A stretch of DNA of 64,000 bases, taken from assembly GCF_020164785.1 (NCBI RefSeq), contig NZ_JAIUGX010000001.1, positions 248,001-312,000 on the forward strand, read 5' to 3'. Below are positions 26,217-35,989 of the stretch, piece after piece (within the stretch, counting starts at the first letter, position 1; the number at the start of each line of letters is the position of its first letter). A program made the translations under genes and the position numbers. The DNA is from Mesorhizobium sp. ES1-1. GTDB lineage: Bacteria > Pseudomonadota > Alphaproteobacteria > Rhizobiales > Rhizobiaceae. The notes beneath the pieces are model-generated. The model saw nothing but the letters and a program-made list of their open reading frames with translations, was not told where the DNA came from and searched no databases.

Positions 26217-26999
26217 TTGAACGACTCTGGCCGCCAACGTCAGATCGTCGAGCTCTTGCGGGATCGGCCATTCGCATCGGTGCGAGAGCTGCAGGAGCGG
26301 CTTGGCGTGTCAGCGGCGACGGTCCGGCGCGACATCGACAAGATCGACGAAGCCGGCGAGGCACGGAAAGTCTATGGCGGTATCTCGGCGCTTGATGGCG
26401 CCGCGCAAGGCGGCGTCGCCTATGCCCGGCCCTATGACGAGAACCGTGATCTGGCGGTCGAGGCCAAGCGGCAGATCGCGGCCCTCGCCGCGACCATGGT
26501 GCGCGACGGCGACGCGGTCATCGTGCATGGCGGTTCGACCTGCTTCCATCTCGGCGTCAAGCTGGCAGACCGCAACATCAGGCTTTACACCAACTCGATG
26601 CCGCTCGCGGCTTATCTCAGCGACCAGGGCCATTGCAGCCTGACGGTCGCCGGCGGCGATCTTTACCGGGAACCTGGGATCATTCATTCGCTGAGCCAGG
26701 CGGCGCCGTTCTACGGCTCGAAATTCTTCCTTGGCGCGCAAGGCATCGGCCAGGAGGGCTTGCTGGAATCGCATCCGCTGCTGGTCCGCTCGATCGCCGA
26801 ACTCAGCCTCTGGGCCGACCAGATCGTGGTGTTGGCCGACAGCCGTAAACTGTCGATCCACGCGCGTAACGTGGCATTGCCGCTGTCGCGGATCGGCACG
26901 CTTGTCACCGATGACGGCCTGTCCGACGCTGACGCGCACATGCTTGAGGACGCCGGCGTCACTGTGCGGATCGCCACTTCCGCGGGGGGCACGCATTGA
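26217..26999 (+). CDS. DeoR-family transcriptional regulator
   Basis: A 260-aa repressor-type regulator. The N terminus has a DeoR winged helix (RQRQIVELL, SVRELQERLGVSAATVRRDI), followed by the sugar-phosphate sensing DeoRC domain (DGDAVIVHGGST, LTVAGGDLY, LADSRKL). The start is a TTG at 26217, chosen because GGAGGA stands 6 bp before it; the longer frame upstream has no conserved sequence. It sits at the centre of two divergent arms and most likely controls both in response to a phosphorylated intermediate. Its stop overlaps the next gene's start (TTGA). Confidence 0.92.
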   Translation: MNDSGRQRQIVELLRDRPFASVRELQERLGVSAATVRRDIDKIDEAGEARKVYGGISALDGAAQGGVAYARPYDENRDLAVEAKRQIAALAATMVRDGDAVIVHGGSTCFHLGVKLADRNIRLYTNSMPLAAYLSDQGHCSLTVAGGDLYREPGIIHSLSQAAPFYGSKFFLGAQGIGQEGLLESHPLLVRSIAELSLWADQIVVLADSRKLSIHARNVALPLSRIGTLVTDDGLSDADAHMLEDAGVTVRIATSAGGTH

Positions 27000-28375
27000 C
27001 CGTAGCCGTCCTCGATTTCGGCAAGACCAATTCGAAGCTGTTCGTCTTCGGCCAGGACGGGCGGATCCTCGACGAGCGCCGCACACAACCGAACTGGGTC
27101 CGCAAATGCGGCTTCAGCGTGCTCGATGAGGCGGCCCTTCACGACTGGGCCGCTCGCGCCATCGATGACATGGTCAATACCCATGGCATTGACGGGCTGA
27201 TGGTTTCGGGCCATGGCTGCACCTTCGCACTAATCGACGATACCGCACTGACGCACCCGATCCTCGACTACGAACAGGAGCCGCCTGTCGCGATCGCCAC
27301 GCAAATCGATCGCCGCATTCCGGATTTTGCGGAGACTTTTTCGCCGCGCCTGCCGCTTGGCTTCAACTACGGCCGCCATATGTTGTGGCTGCAGGAGGTC
27401 AAGCCCGACGCCTTCACGGCAGCGAAATCGATCCTCGGCTACCCCCAATATTGGAGCTGGCGCTTCGGCGGCCGGCCGGTCTCGGAAGTGTCCTATCTTG
27501 GCTGCCACTCGCATCTGTGGACGCCGCGCAAACGCGATTTCAGTTCACTGGTGGACAATGAGGGCTGGCGCGGCCGGATGCCGGCCTTCGAGCGGGCCGG
27601 CACCGTGATCGGCGAGCAGCGCTTCGGGCAGTCCAGGCGACCGGTCGCCATCCATAATGGCGTCCATGACTCGAATGCTGCACTCCATGCCTACCGTCGG
27701 CAGCAACTGGGCCCGGTGACCGTGGTTTCGACGGGCACCTGGGTCGTTGTCCTCAATCCGGACTGCCCTCTCGATGCGCTCGACGGCACCCGCGACATGC
27801 TGGTCAATGTCGATGTGGATGGTGGTCCGGTACCGACCATCCGCTTCATGGGCGGACGCGAGTTCGCAACGATCTGCGCCGGCTGGCAGGGCGAGATCGC
27901 GCCTTCCCTGTTACAAGGTGTGATCGACGCGGGCATCATGGCGCTGCCGAGTTACGCGCCCGGCGGCCCGATGCCACAGCATCGTGGCGAACTGGTCGGC
28001 CGCACACCTAGCGTCGAGGAAAGCGCGGCCGTGGCGCTGCTTTATGTGGCGCTGATGGTCGATCTGTGTCTCGATCTGATCCATTCCGATAATACGGTGA
28101 TCGTCGATGGCGGCCTGAACAATGGCGGGTTGCTTGCCTCGCTGCTGGCGCAACTGCGACCGGCGCAGGCTTTCCTGCAAGGCGCGACGCTTGAGGGCAG
28201 TGCTACCGGTGCGGCGGCGCTTGCCTTCGAAAGCACTGGACGGGTGTTTGCCGCCGACGCGCCGGAGCCGGTGCATGCCGCCGACTTTATCGGCCTTGCC
28301 GGCTACCGCATCGACTGGCGCGGTCTCGCCGCAGAGCGGCGCGCGCCAAGAGCAGCCGCGGGAGGCGCCCGATGA
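26996..28375 (+). CDS. FGGY-family carbohydrate kinase (second copy)
   Basis: A 459-aa kinase with the N-terminal [11 protein letters not shown], a variant of the family's first phosphate loop, STGTWV in the centre, and [18 protein letters not shown] as the C-terminal nucleotide-binding motif. It resembles rhamnulokinase/fuculokinase-like FGGY proteins rather than ribulokinase. The start is a TTG at 26996 overlapping the DeoR stop; no other start lies near the conserved N terminus. It also overlaps the ABC ATPase gene by ATGA, so regulator, kinase and importer are one operon. It probably phosphorylates the imported sugar or its ketose form. Confidence 0.9.
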   Translation: MTVAVLDFGKTNSKLFVFGQDGRILDERRTQPNWVRKCGFSVLDEAALHDWAARAIDDMVNTHGIDGLMVSGHGCTFALIDDTALTHPILDYEQEPPVAIATQIDRRIPDFAETFSPRLPLGFNYGRHMLWLQEVKPDAFTAAKSILGYPQYWSWRFGGRPVSEVSYLGCHSHLWTPRKRDFSSLVDNEGWRGRMPAFERAGTVIGEQRFGQSRRPVAIHNGVHDSNAALHAYRRQQLGPVTVVSTGTWVVVLNPDCPLDALDGTRDMLVNVDVDGGPVPTIRFMGGREFATICAGWQGEIAPSLLQGVIDAGIMALPSYAPGGPMPQHRGELVGRTPSVEESAAVALLYVALMVDLCLDLIHSDNTVIVDGGLNNGGLLASLLAQLRPAQAFLQGATLEGSATGAAALAFESTGRVFAADAPEPVHAADFIGLAGYRIDWRGLAAERRAPRAAAGGAR

Positions 28376-29916
28376 GCGCGGCGGCCCAGATCAAAACGGC
28401 CAGTCGACCGGTGCTGGAAATGCGCCGAATCTCCAAGACCTTCGGTGCAATCCGCGCCTTGCAGGATGTATCGCTAACCGTCCATGCCGGCGAACTGCAC
28501 GCATTGATGGGGGAGAACGGCGCCGGCAAGTCGACCCTGATGAAGGTTCTGTCGGGCGCCTACAAGCCCGATCCCGGAGGCGAGATCCTGATCGACGGAA
28601 CACCCGTCGCCACCGGCGATCCGGTCAAGGCGCGGGCCCAGGGCATCGCAGTCATTTATCAGGAGCTGTCTTTGGCGCCCAATCTGACGGTCGCGCAGAA
28701 CATCTTTCTCGGCAACGAGCCGCGACGGTTCGGCATCATTGATCGTGAGCAGTGCAACCGGCGCGCCACCGAGATCATCGCGCGGCTCGGCGTAAGCTTC
28801 TCGGCGCGCACATCCGTTGCCAGCCTGTCGCTTGGCGAACGCCAGCTGGTCGAGATCGCCCGCGCGCTGTCGACCAATGCCCGCATCATCGTCATGGACG
28901 AGCCCACCACGTCCCTGACTTCGCGCGAGACCGACCGGCTGTTCGAGGTGATCACGACGCTGAAATCGCAAGGCATCGCCATCATCTACATCAGCCATCG
29001 CATGGAAGAGGTCTACCAACTCGCGGACCGCGTCAGCGTATTACGCGACAGCGGCTATGTCGGCACGCTGGATCGCGCCGACCTGAACGCTTCGCGCCTG
29101 GTGTCGATGATGGTCGGGCGCGATCTGTCGACTTTCTACAAGAAGGACCATCGCCTGCCGGAAGCGACGCGCGGCGTCGCGTTGTCGGTGCGCGGAATGT
29201 CGGATGGCAATCTCATCACGAATTGCTCCTTCGAACTTCACAAGGGCGAGGTGTTGGCATTGGCCGGACTGGTCGGATCGGGTCGCACCGAACTGGCAAG
29301 GCTGATCTTCGGCGCCGACCGGCGCAAAGCCGGCACGCTCGAACTCGGCGGCAAGCCGATAACAATCGATTCGCCGCGTGAGGCGCTCGAAGCCGGCATC
29401 GCCTACCTGACCGAGGATCGCAAACAGCTTGGCCTGTTCCCCGACATGTCGATCTCGGACAACATCAGCATGGGCGTACTGGCCAAGGATGCGACGGCGG
29501 GCGGTTTGCGCAACTTCGCCGCCGCCGAAAGGCGCGCCGGCAAGGCGGTCTCCGACCTCTCCATCCGCACTGGCTCGGTGCAGGCCAATACCGGCTCGCT
29601 GTCGGGCGGCAACCAGCAGAAGGTGCTGCTCGCCCGCCTGCTGGAAACCGAGCCGCAGGTCGTCATACTCGACGAGCCAACTCGCGGCGTCGACGTCGGT
29701 GCGAAGTCGGAGATCTACCGGCTGATCGACAATTTGGCCAAGAAAGGCATCGCGATCCTGATGATCTCCAGCGAATTGCCGGAGGTGATCGGTATCGCCG
29801 ACCGAGTGCTGGTGATGCGCGACGGCACCATCGCCGGCGAGGTGACAGCGTCGGACGGAGAACCGTTGCGCCAGGAAGCGATCATGGAACTTGCGACGGG
29901 AGCGGCTCAGCGATGA
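28372..29916 (+). CDS. Sugar ABC transporter ATP-binding protein (RbsA/MglA type)
   Basis: A 514-aa double ATPase of a ribose-type importer, on the cytoplasmic face of the membrane. The first half has Walker [10 protein letters not shown], the signature LSLGERQ and Walker B IIVMDEPT. The second half has the degenerate first site usual for this family ([10 protein letters not shown]), the signature SGGNQQK and [13 protein letters not shown]. It uses ATP to drive uptake through the permease encoded next (ATGA overlap at 29913). The partner proteins and the surrounding kinase genes point to a monosaccharide or polyol as cargo. Confidence 0.95.
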   Translation: MSAAAQIKTASRPVLEMRRISKTFGAIRALQDVSLTVHAGELHALMGENGAGKSTLMKVLSGAYKPDPGGEILIDGTPVATGDPVKARAQGIAVIYQELSLAPNLTVAQNIFLGNEPRRFGIIDREQCNRRATEIIARLGVSFSARTSVASLSLGERQLVEIARALSTNARIIVMDEPTTSLTSRETDRLFEVITTLKSQGIAIIYISHRMEEVYQLADRVSVLRDSGYVGTLDRADLNASRLVSMMVGRDLSTFYKKDHRLPEATRGVALSVRGMSDGNLITNCSFELHKGEVLALAGLVGSGRTELARLIFGADRRKAGTLELGGKPITIDSPREALEAGIAYLTEDRKQLGLFPDMSISDNISMGVLAKDATAGGLRNFAAAERRAGKAVSDLSIRTGSVQANTGSLSGGNQQKVLLARLLETEPQVVILDEPTRGVDVGAKSEIYRLIDNLAKKGIAILMISSELPEVIGIADRVLVMRDGTIAGEVTASDGEPLRQEAIMELATGAAQR

Positions 29917-30914
29917 CCGACAAGGCAACTCAAACGATAAAAGAGGACGGCCGGGCAGTCGGAACAAGCAGAAGGTGGCGCACCGCCTTCGCCGCCCTCG
30001 GCATGCTGCCGATCCTGGTCCTGCTGGCCGTCGGCTTCCAGTTCATGAACCCGCGCTTTTTCACGCAGACCAATTTGCTGATCGTCATGCAGCAATCGTC
30101 GATCAACATCGTGCTGGCGGCGGGCATGACATTCGTCATCCTGACCGGCGGCATCGACCTGTCGGTGGGTTCGATTCTTGCCGCCTCGGCGATGGTTGCG
30201 GTGATGGTGTCGCTGGTGCCCGATTGGGGATTGTTGGGCGTGCCGGCGGCCATTCTCGTGGGTCTCGGCTTCGGCCTCATCAATGGATTGCTGATAGCCT
30301 ATATCAAGCTGCCGCCCTTCATCGTCACGCTGGGTTCGCTGACCGCGGTGCGCGGCGTGGCCCGCCTGCTCGGCCAGGACACCACGGTATTCAACTCGGA
30401 CCTGCCATTCGACTTCATCGGCAATGGGTCGCTGTTCGGCGTCCCGTGGCTGGTCATCATCGCGCTGGCGGTCGTCGTGCTCTCCTGGCTGGTGCTCAAG
30501 CGTACTGTGCTGGGCACCTGGATCTATGCCGTCGGCGGCAATGCCGAGGCGGCACGCCTGACCGGCATCAAGGTGCCGCTGGTGCTGCTCTTCGTCTATG
30601 GCGCTTCCGGCCTTCTTGCCGGCCTTGGCGGCGCCATGTCGGCGGCGCGGCTCTACGCCGCCAACGGGCTGCAACTCGGACAATCCTACGAGTTGGATGC
30701 GATCGCAGCGGTCATCCTCGGCGGCACCAGCTTCGTCGGCGGCGTCGGGTCGATCTGGGGCACGCTGATCGGCGGTCTGATCATCGCGGTGCTTTCCAAC
30801 GGGCTCATCCTCGCCGGTGTTTCGGACATCTGGCAGTACATCATCAAGGGATTGGTCATCATCGTGGCGGTCGCCCTCGACCGCTACAGGCTCCAGACTG
30901 GAGCGAGAACGTGA
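29913..30914 (+). CDS. Sugar ABC transporter permease (RbsC type)
   Basis: A 333-aa inner-membrane permease of the ribose/xylose/arabinose/galactoside family with eight to ten helices. It carries family landmarks: [21 protein letters not shown] and, near the C terminus, [20 protein letters not shown] with a final DIWQYIIKG. One permease gene is present, so it probably forms a homodimer. The ATG at 29913 overlaps the ATPase stop. After its stop come 82 bp containing a hairpin, then the binding protein gene. Confidence 0.94.
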   Translation: MTDKATQTIKEDGRAVGTSRRWRTAFAALGMLPILVLLAVGFQFMNPRFFTQTNLLIVMQQSSINIVLAAGMTFVILTGGIDLSVGSILAASAMVAVMVSLVPDWGLLGVPAAILVGLGFGLINGLLIAYIKLPPFIVTLGSLTAVRGVARLLGQDTTVFNSDLPFDFIGNGSLFGVPWLVIIALAVVVLSWLVLKRTVLGTWIYAVGGNAEAARLTGIKVPLVLLFVYGASGLLAGLGGAMSAARLYAANGLQLGQSYELDAIAAVILGGTSFVGGVGSIWGTLIGGLIIAVLSNGLILAGVSDIWQYIIKGLVIIVAVALDRYRLQTGART

Positions 30915-30927
30915 TGGCCCTTAGTCG

Positions 30928-30943
30928 CCGGCAAAGCAGCCGG
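30928..30943 (+). promoter_or_regulatory. Hairpin between permease and binding-protein genes
   Basis: CCGGC (30928-30932) and GCCGG (30939-30943) form a 5-bp stem with a 6-nt loop, extendable by one G-T pair and followed by TTTC. Such an intercistronic hairpin could protect the downstream message or partly end transcription, giving the binding protein a different level from the membrane parts. The stem is short, so this is tentative. Confidence 0.3.
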
Positions 30944-30996
30944 TTTCATGTGTAACGCACCGTGAGAGGCGCGGGGCAACTGGAGGAAAACAGACA

Positions 30997-31935
30997 ATGA
31001 AGACCATCGCTAAACTGCTCTGCGGCGTCGCCATTACGGCCGCCATTATCGCACCGGCTTCGGCCAAGGACCTGAACAAGGTCGGCATCTCGGTCGGCCT
31101 GCTCGGCAACCCGTTCTTCGTCGCCACCATCAAGGGCATCGAGGATGCAGCCAAGAAGATCAACCCGAACGTCCAGGTGACGTCCGTATCGGCCGATTAC
31201 GACCTGAACAAGCAGGTTTCGCAGGTCGATTCCTTCATTGCCGCCGGCGTCGATGTCATAATGCTCAACGCCGTTGATGCCAAGGCGATCGCGCCAGCGG
31301 TGAAGAAAGCGCAGGCGGCCGGCGTCATCGTCGCCGCATTCGACGTCTCGGCGCCTGGCGCCGACGTCACCGTGATGACCAACAACGTCAAGGCCGGCGA
31401 AGAGGCTTGCCAGTACCTGGTCGACCATACCGACGGCAAGGGAAACTACGTCATCCTCAACGGGCCGGCATCCTCCTCGATCCTGGAGCGGGTCAAGGGC
31501 TGCAAGAACGTGCTTTCAAAGCATCCCGACATCAAGATCCTCTCCGACGATCAGAATGCTGAAGGTTCGCGCGACGGCGGCCTGAAGGTGTTCCAGTCTC
31601 TGCTGACCCGCTTCGACAAGATCGACGCGGTGTTCGCGATCAATGACCCGACGGCTATCGGCGCGGAGCTTGCCGCAAAGCAGCTCAACCGCTCCGAGTT
31701 CATCTTCACCGCGGTTGACGGCGCGCCCGACATCGAAAAGGAACTCGCTTCCGGCAAGTCGATGATCAAGGCCTCGGCTTCGCAAGATCCCTATGTGATG
31801 GCTGGGCAATCGCTGACGATGGCGGCCGATCTGCTTGCCGGCAAGAAGCCGGCCGAGGCAACCGTTCTGCTCGACCCGAAACTGATCACGGCCGAGAACC
31901 TGAAGGACTACAAGGGGTGGACCGCCGCTCGCTGA
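30997..31935 (+). CDS. Periplasmic sugar-binding protein of the ABC importer (RbsB type)
   Basis: A 312-aa type I periplasmic binding protein. A clear signal peptide (KTIAKLLCGVAITAAI, cleaved after ASA at about residue 23) precedes the mature domain starting KDLNKVGISVG. Landmarks of the ribose-binding group are GNPFFVATIKGIEDAA, IMLNAVDA, AFDVSAPGADV, INDPTAIGA and the late KASASQDPY. It captures the sugar and delivers it to the permease. The ATG has GGAGG about 10 bp upstream. Last gene before a strong terminator, which is the common position in such operons. Confidence 0.95.
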   Translation: MKTIAKLLCGVAITAAIIAPASAKDLNKVGISVGLLGNPFFVATIKGIEDAAKKINPNVQVTSVSADYDLNKQVSQVDSFIAAGVDVIMLNAVDAKAIAPAVKKAQAAGVIVAAFDVSAPGADVTVMTNNVKAGEEACQYLVDHTDGKGNYVILNGPASSSILERVKGCKNVLSKHPDIKILSDDQNAEGSRDGGLKVFQSLLTRFDKIDAVFAINDPTAIGAELAAKQLNRSEFIFTAVDGAPDIEKELASGKSMIKASASQDPYVMAGQSLTMAADLLAGKKPAEATVLLDPKLITAENLKDYKGWTAAR

Positions 31936-31949
31936 AGCCTCCCAAGGCT

Positions 31950-31982
31950 GGTGAGGCCGGGATGACCGGCCTCACCATTTTT
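31950..31982 (+). terminator. Strong intrinsic terminator of the ABC operon
   Basis: A perfect 11-bp GC-rich stem (31950-31960 with 31966-31976) and a 5-nt loop are followed by A and five T. It lies 14 bp after the binding-protein stop and should end most transcripts, so the epimerase gene 50 bp downstream needs read-through or its own promoter. Confidence 0.92.
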
Positions 31983-32035
31983 GCTTTCCGGCCCCGGATT
32001 TATCCCCGTTGCCTCTTCAATCGTCGGAGACGATC

Positions 32036-32935
32036 ATGTCGCGTATCGGAATTCACTCCTTCGTATGGTCTGCGGGATCGTCGCAGAGCGAGCTCGAACG
32101 GACGCTGGCCAACACCAGGGAGGCGGGGTTCGACCTGATCGAATTCTCCTACCTCGACCCCGCCAATGTCGACATTGACGGTCTGGCCAAGCGTATTGCC
32201 GATCTCGGCCTTGGCGTCGCGATCAGCATTGGACTGCCTGCCGACGGGGACATATCCAGCGACGACAGTGCGGTCGCCGCGCGAGGGGTTGGGATCCTCA
32301 ACGAAACGATCGCGCTGACCCGCGATCTCGGTGGCCAGAAGGTCGCCGGAATCCTGAGCACCAGCCATGGCTTGCAGAAGCAGGCGCCGACGCGCGACCA
32401 GTGGAAGCGCAGCGCCGGCACGCTTGCCGAAGTCGCGGAGACGGCAAAGGCGGCCGGAGTCACGCTCAACCTCGAAATCGTCAACCGCTTCGAAAGCAAC
32501 CTGCTCAACACCGCCGCCCAAGGCATGGCCTTCATCGAGGACACGGGCTCCGACAACATCTTCCTGCATCTCGACACCTTCCACATGAACATCGAGGAGG
32601 CGGACGCCGCATTGGCCATCCGCAACGCGGCAAGTAAAATCGGATACGTCCATATCGGCGAGAGTCATCGGGGCTTCCTCGGCACAGGCAGCATCGATTT
32701 TGCGGCGATCTTCGATGCGCTGACCGCCATCGGCTACGGCGACGACCTTAGCTTCGAATCTTTTTCATCGGAGATCGTCGACGAGAAGCTGTCGAAGACT
32801 ACCGCCATCTGGCGCAATTTGTGGGCAGACAATATGGAGCTTGCCAAACATGCGCGCCGCTTCATTGGCCTGGGACTGGAAACCGCGCGGCTCAAGGCGG
32901 AGCTTGTCTCTGCATCGCAGAGGCCGGACTCCTGA
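32036..32935 (+). CDS. Ketose 3-epimerase-like sugar isomerase (D-tagatose 3-epimerase family)
   Basis: A 299-aa TIM-barrel enzyme. The four metal ligands of the D-tagatose/D-psicose 3-epimerase family are all there with the same spacing as in the Pseudomonas cichorii enzyme: Glu147, Asp180, His206 and Glu241, plus Arg212 in SHRGFLGTG. This argues for epimerisation of a free ketose at C3 rather than for a phosphate isomerase. The ATG at 32036 has GGAGA 5 bp upstream; the longer frame starting at 32009 is rejected. It follows the ABC operon after a terminator and probably converts the imported ketose into the substrate of one of the kinases. Confidence 0.9.
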   Translation: MSRIGIHSFVWSAGSSQSELERTLANTREAGFDLIEFSYLDPANVDIDGLAKRIADLGLGVAISIGLPADGDISSDDSAVAARGVGILNETIALTRDLGGQKVAGILSTSHGLQKQAPTRDQWKRSAGTLAEVAETAKAAGVTLNLEIVNRFESNLLNTAAQGMAFIEDTGSDNIFLHLDTFHMNIEEADAALAIRNAASKIGYVHIGESHRGFLGTGSIDFAAIFDALTAIGYGDDLSFESFSSEIVDEKLSKTTAIWRNLWADNMELAKHARRFIGLGLETARLKAELVSASQRPDS

Positions 32936-33091
32936 ATGGCGGAAAGCCAGAATGAGCGAGCTTCCGATTGGCCGAACAGTTAGTCGGGCGACTTTCCGCA
33001 GGACACTTGGATAGGCCCCCTTCTGTTGCCGCTACAGGAATTCCAGGAAAATTGAGAAGCGGTTTTCCGTCTGGACGTTGCATCGAAGGCA

Positions 33092-33117
33092 GTTCGCCGT
33101 TCGATGAAACGGTGAAC
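33092..33117. terminator. Inverted repeat between convergent genes, likely bidirectional terminator
   Basis: GTTCGCCGTT (33092-33101) pairs with AACGGTGAAC (33108-33117) over ten positions with one G-T pair and a 6-nt loop. A T run (CTTTTT) lies a few bases beyond on the plus strand. Its place between the converging epimerase and LuxR genes supports a terminator role. Confidence 0.5.
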
Positions 33118-33135
33118 TCCTCTAACTTTTTGCGA

Positions 33136-34245
33136 TCAGCTGGCGGAATTGGTGATCGGGCCGGCAGATTTCAAAAGCGCGACCAACTCCATTTGCCGGT
33201 GGGTGCCGGTCTTTGCAAATATTCTCTCGAGGTAGGTGCGAGCGGTTTTGACGGTTACATCACCGGCCGAAGCGGCTTCAGCCAGTGACGATCCGGTCGC
33301 GAGTACGGCGGCAATCCTCGCCTCGGACGGCGTCAGATCAAACAGGCCATGCAGAACGCTCGGTGGAAGCATGGCACCCTGCAAATGGACCGCGGTGACG
33401 GTGACCAGGATTCGCGCTCCGGAAAAGATATCGTGGACCGCCCCCATGACCGGCATCAGATGGACGACGAAAGGTGGATTATCTCCTACGCGCGGAACTG
33501 GGATCGAGCCAACGCCGGTGTAAGTGCCTGAACGCAGATCCGCTATCGCTTGCTGATAAAGCGCGTCGGCCGGCCGGTCGAGGATCGATATTCCGCCGAA
33601 GGCGGCGGGGCGGAATACCGGCGATAAGGCCTCCAGCAAACCATTGGCGGCAAGGACCTGCCCTGAACTGGACAGCATCGCCGCAGGCAGGCCGATCGCT
33701 TCCAGCGCGGAAACAGATGCTCTGGCGCGCTCCAATCCGAGCCGCGCAGACATCAGTCCGGCTCGTGCCAGATGAGGCCTGAGCGCTTGCAGCGCGGCAA
33801 CTGCTTTGGGCTTGTGCCGGCCATCTCCTAGGCTTCGCTCGAAGGTGAAGCTGACGACTTCACCAGTCAGCATCGGCAGGACGGTGGTGATCTGCTCGCC
33901 CAGCCCAAGGCTGCGCAGAACCAGATGCACACTGTCGCGTTCGATCTGCTCTGGCTCCAGGAAGTCATTAAGATAAAGGAACTCCGAAAATGCCCCCGGC
34001 GGTGGAGTGGAAAACAGTTTCGGTACGCGCTCGCTGCGCCGCCAAAGATCCGTGGTCGTGAATTCATGCAATGCGGCTTCAGTACGGGCCGTGGTCTTGT
34101 AACGAGGCGGTTGGTCCTCTCCCGCAAACACCAGCACCGCCGCCGACGCCGAGCCCGACATGGCGGCCACGCCATCCAACACCGCTGGCCACTGATCCGG
34201 GACAAAAGCGGCCTCGTAGATCTTGTCGGCGAGATCGGCGAGCAT
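33136..34245 (-). CDS. LuxR-type helix-turn-helix transcriptional regulator
   Basis: A protein of about 369 aa with a C-terminal LuxR/GerE DNA-binding domain: LTPSEARIAAVLATGSSLAEAA is followed by VKTARTYLERIFAKTGTHRQ. The N-terminal 280 residues have no named sensor domain that I recognise; a weak PAS-like part may lie around residues 180-290. The ATG at 34245 (MLADLADKIY) is preferred because it matches the usual N terminus of such proteins, although the frame is open to 34368. It is divergent from the glycosyltransferase genes that open the polysaccharide locus, so it may regulate them; that is inferred from position only. Confidence 0.85.
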   Translation of the reverse strand: MLADLADKIYEAAFVPDQWPAVLDGVAAMSGSASAAVLVFAGEDQPPRYKTTARTEAALHEFTTTDLWRRSERVPKLFSTPPPGAFSEFLYLNDFLEPEQIERDSVHLVLRSLGLGEQITTVLPMLTGEVVSFTFERSLGDGRHKPKAVAALQALRPHLARAGLMSARLGLERARASVSALEAIGLPAAMLSSSGQVLAANGLLEALSPVFRPAAFGGISILDRPADALYQQAIADLRSGTYTGVGSIPVPRVGDNPPFVVHLMPVMGAVHDIFSGARILVTVTAVHLQGAMLPPSVLHGLFDLTPSEARIAAVLATGSSLAEAASAGDVTVKTARTYLERIFAKTGTHRQMELVALLKSAGPITNSAS

Positions 34246-34489
34246 TGTCGCATGACTCTTTCGGGGACTTGTCGTCTCGTCGGTTCCTTGCCGCGCTCGA
34301 CGACAGGGACTTACCGGCGTGGTCAAGATGCCATGCTCGAATTTGAGGTCAACCCTAGAGTGTGTCATTCGACTGATGACAGTAACTGACGGCCGCCCCG
34401 CCCATAATTGCGGACCAGCCCCCGCTCAACCCATTAAGCGGTGTTTAGGACAGTTCGCATATTCGTCTCATGGGTCGACTGATGCGGTG

Positions 34490-35989
34490 ATGCCGATGGG
34501 CACGATTGACATAATGGTGCCGAAAAACGACGTGCGTGGCGTACACCGGCTGGTGGTGACGCGGCTTTCCGAAAAGGGTCACGACGTTGCGCTCGTTGGC
34601 GTCGATGCCCCGGCGCAACCTCGGACACTCGACACCATTCTTGCTTTCGAACGAAGGATGTTGCGCCTTCCGGGAGATGATCTCGCCAGGCGCCTAGAGG
34701 GCGCAACGCTGAGGACAGCCCGGCCTGAAGCCGAATTGCGCATTAATATGTCGGGAGCCGCGCTGGATGTCGCATCGCCCGCTTTGCAGCCGGGTTTTGT
34801 CGGTGGAGCTGGTGTCGCCTGGGCGGCGCAGCAACTGATGGTGGGAAGGCTTCCAAATATTGAAGTCATGCTTGACGGTGATAAATGCATTGCACGCGCG
34901 GCTCCCATGGTCGACAGCCGTGTTTCCGTCGCTCGTGGTCTCAATGACCTCCTGGCGCGGACCGTCACGCTTCTGGTGGATACGACTGACAAATATCTGA
35001 AAGGCGAGAAGAGCCAGCGGGGCTTACCGCTCGCAGGACCTTCGAAGGCTGCATGCCCCACTAACGGGCGGCTCATAGGCTACTATCTCGTTTCCGTATT
35101 GCCGCGTTTGCTTCTCGGGGCTGTCACGAGGTTTGCTTTTCGGGTCAGCCGCTGGAGCGTCAGCTACCGTTTTCGTGACGGCGACACTGTTGCAGCGACT
35201 GGCATCCTGGCTGGAAAATCCTGGCGGGAGCTTCCCGACGGCGGCGACAGGTTCTACGCCGATCCATTCGCTTTCGAATGGCAGGGGCGACATTTCATCT
35301 TTGTGGAGGACTTTCGTCACAAGGACAGCAAGGCCGTCATATCCGTGGCCGAGGTTTTCCGAGAGGGCGCACCAACAGTGCCGCGCAAAGTCCTGGAAGA
35401 GCCTTATCATCTGTCCTATCCGCAGGTGTTCAGTCATGGCGGCGAGATATGGATGCTGCCGGAAGGCGGGTCGGGCGGCAATCTGGTCCTCTACCGGGCC
35501 GAATCCTTTCCGGATCGCTGGGTCAAACATTCAATCCTGATTCGGGACCGCGAGCTTTTCGACGCGACATTGCTGCAGCATGCAGGGCGATTCTGGCTTT
35601 TTGCCACCGAGCGCGACGGTCACGGCAGCGCGTCCGACACGCTCGTCGTCTATCACGCACCGTTCCTGGAAGGCCCTTGGGCCCCGCATATGAGCAACCC
35701 CATAAGAATTGACCGCGCCGCAGCCCGCCCTGGCGGAAGCTTCGTCAGTGTGGGGGACCGCATCGTGTTGCCCCTGCAGGACGGGACGGGCGGTTACGGC
35801 AGCGGCCTTGGACTTTCCGATCTTGTCCAACTCGACGAACAAACTGTGTATCTGACGCGGCCGGTGCCAATTCTATCAGAGGGGAAAAACCCCTACCCGG
35901 AAATCCATACGCTCAACAGCAATGATCATCTCGAGGTTTGCGACTTTATCGCACCTCTTCCTCGTCTGGGGCTTCGCAGGTTCGGATGA
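34490..35989 (+). CDS. GINT1-like glycosyltransferase (glucosamine inositolphosphorylceramide transferase family)
   Basis: A protein of about 499 aa. The C-terminal 300 residues look like the beta-propeller-like domain of the GINT1 N-terminal family first named in plants, with repeated blades such as GGDRFYADPFAFEW, HFIFVEDFRHKDSK, LSYPQVFSHGGEIWMLPE and RFWLFATERDG. The first 190 residues resemble the truncated formyltransferase-like region that often precedes it in bacteria, but no catalytic motif was recognised there. The start is uncertain; ATG 34490 and 34496 are both possible and the frame opens at 34319. It overlaps the next glycosyltransferase gene (ATGA), so a role in the polysaccharide pathway is likely, while the exact reaction is unknown. 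Confidence 0.72.
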   Translation: MPMGTIDIMVPKNDVRGVHRLVVTRLSEKGHDVALVGVDAPAQPRTLDTILAFERRMLRLPGDDLARRLEGATLRTARPEAELRINMSGAALDVASPALQPGFVGGAGVAWAAQQLMVGRLPNIEVMLDGDKCIARAAPMVDSRVSVARGLNDLLARTVTLLVDTTDKYLKGEKSQRGLPLAGPSKAACPTNGRLIGYYLVSVLPRLLLGAVTRFAFRVSRWSVSYRFRDGDTVAATGILAGKSWRELPDGGDRFYADPFAFEWQGRHFIFVEDFRHKDSKAVISVAEVFREGAPTVPRKVLEEPYHLSYPQVFSHGGEIWMLPEGGSGGNLVLYRAESFPDRWVKHSILIRDRELFDATLLQHAGRFWLFATERDGHGSASDTLVVYHAPFLEGPWAPHMSNPIRIDRAAARPGGSFVSVGDRIVLPLQDGTGGYGSGLGLSDLVQLDEQTVYLTRPVPILSEGKNPYPEIHTLNSNDHLEVCDFIAPLPRLGLRRFG

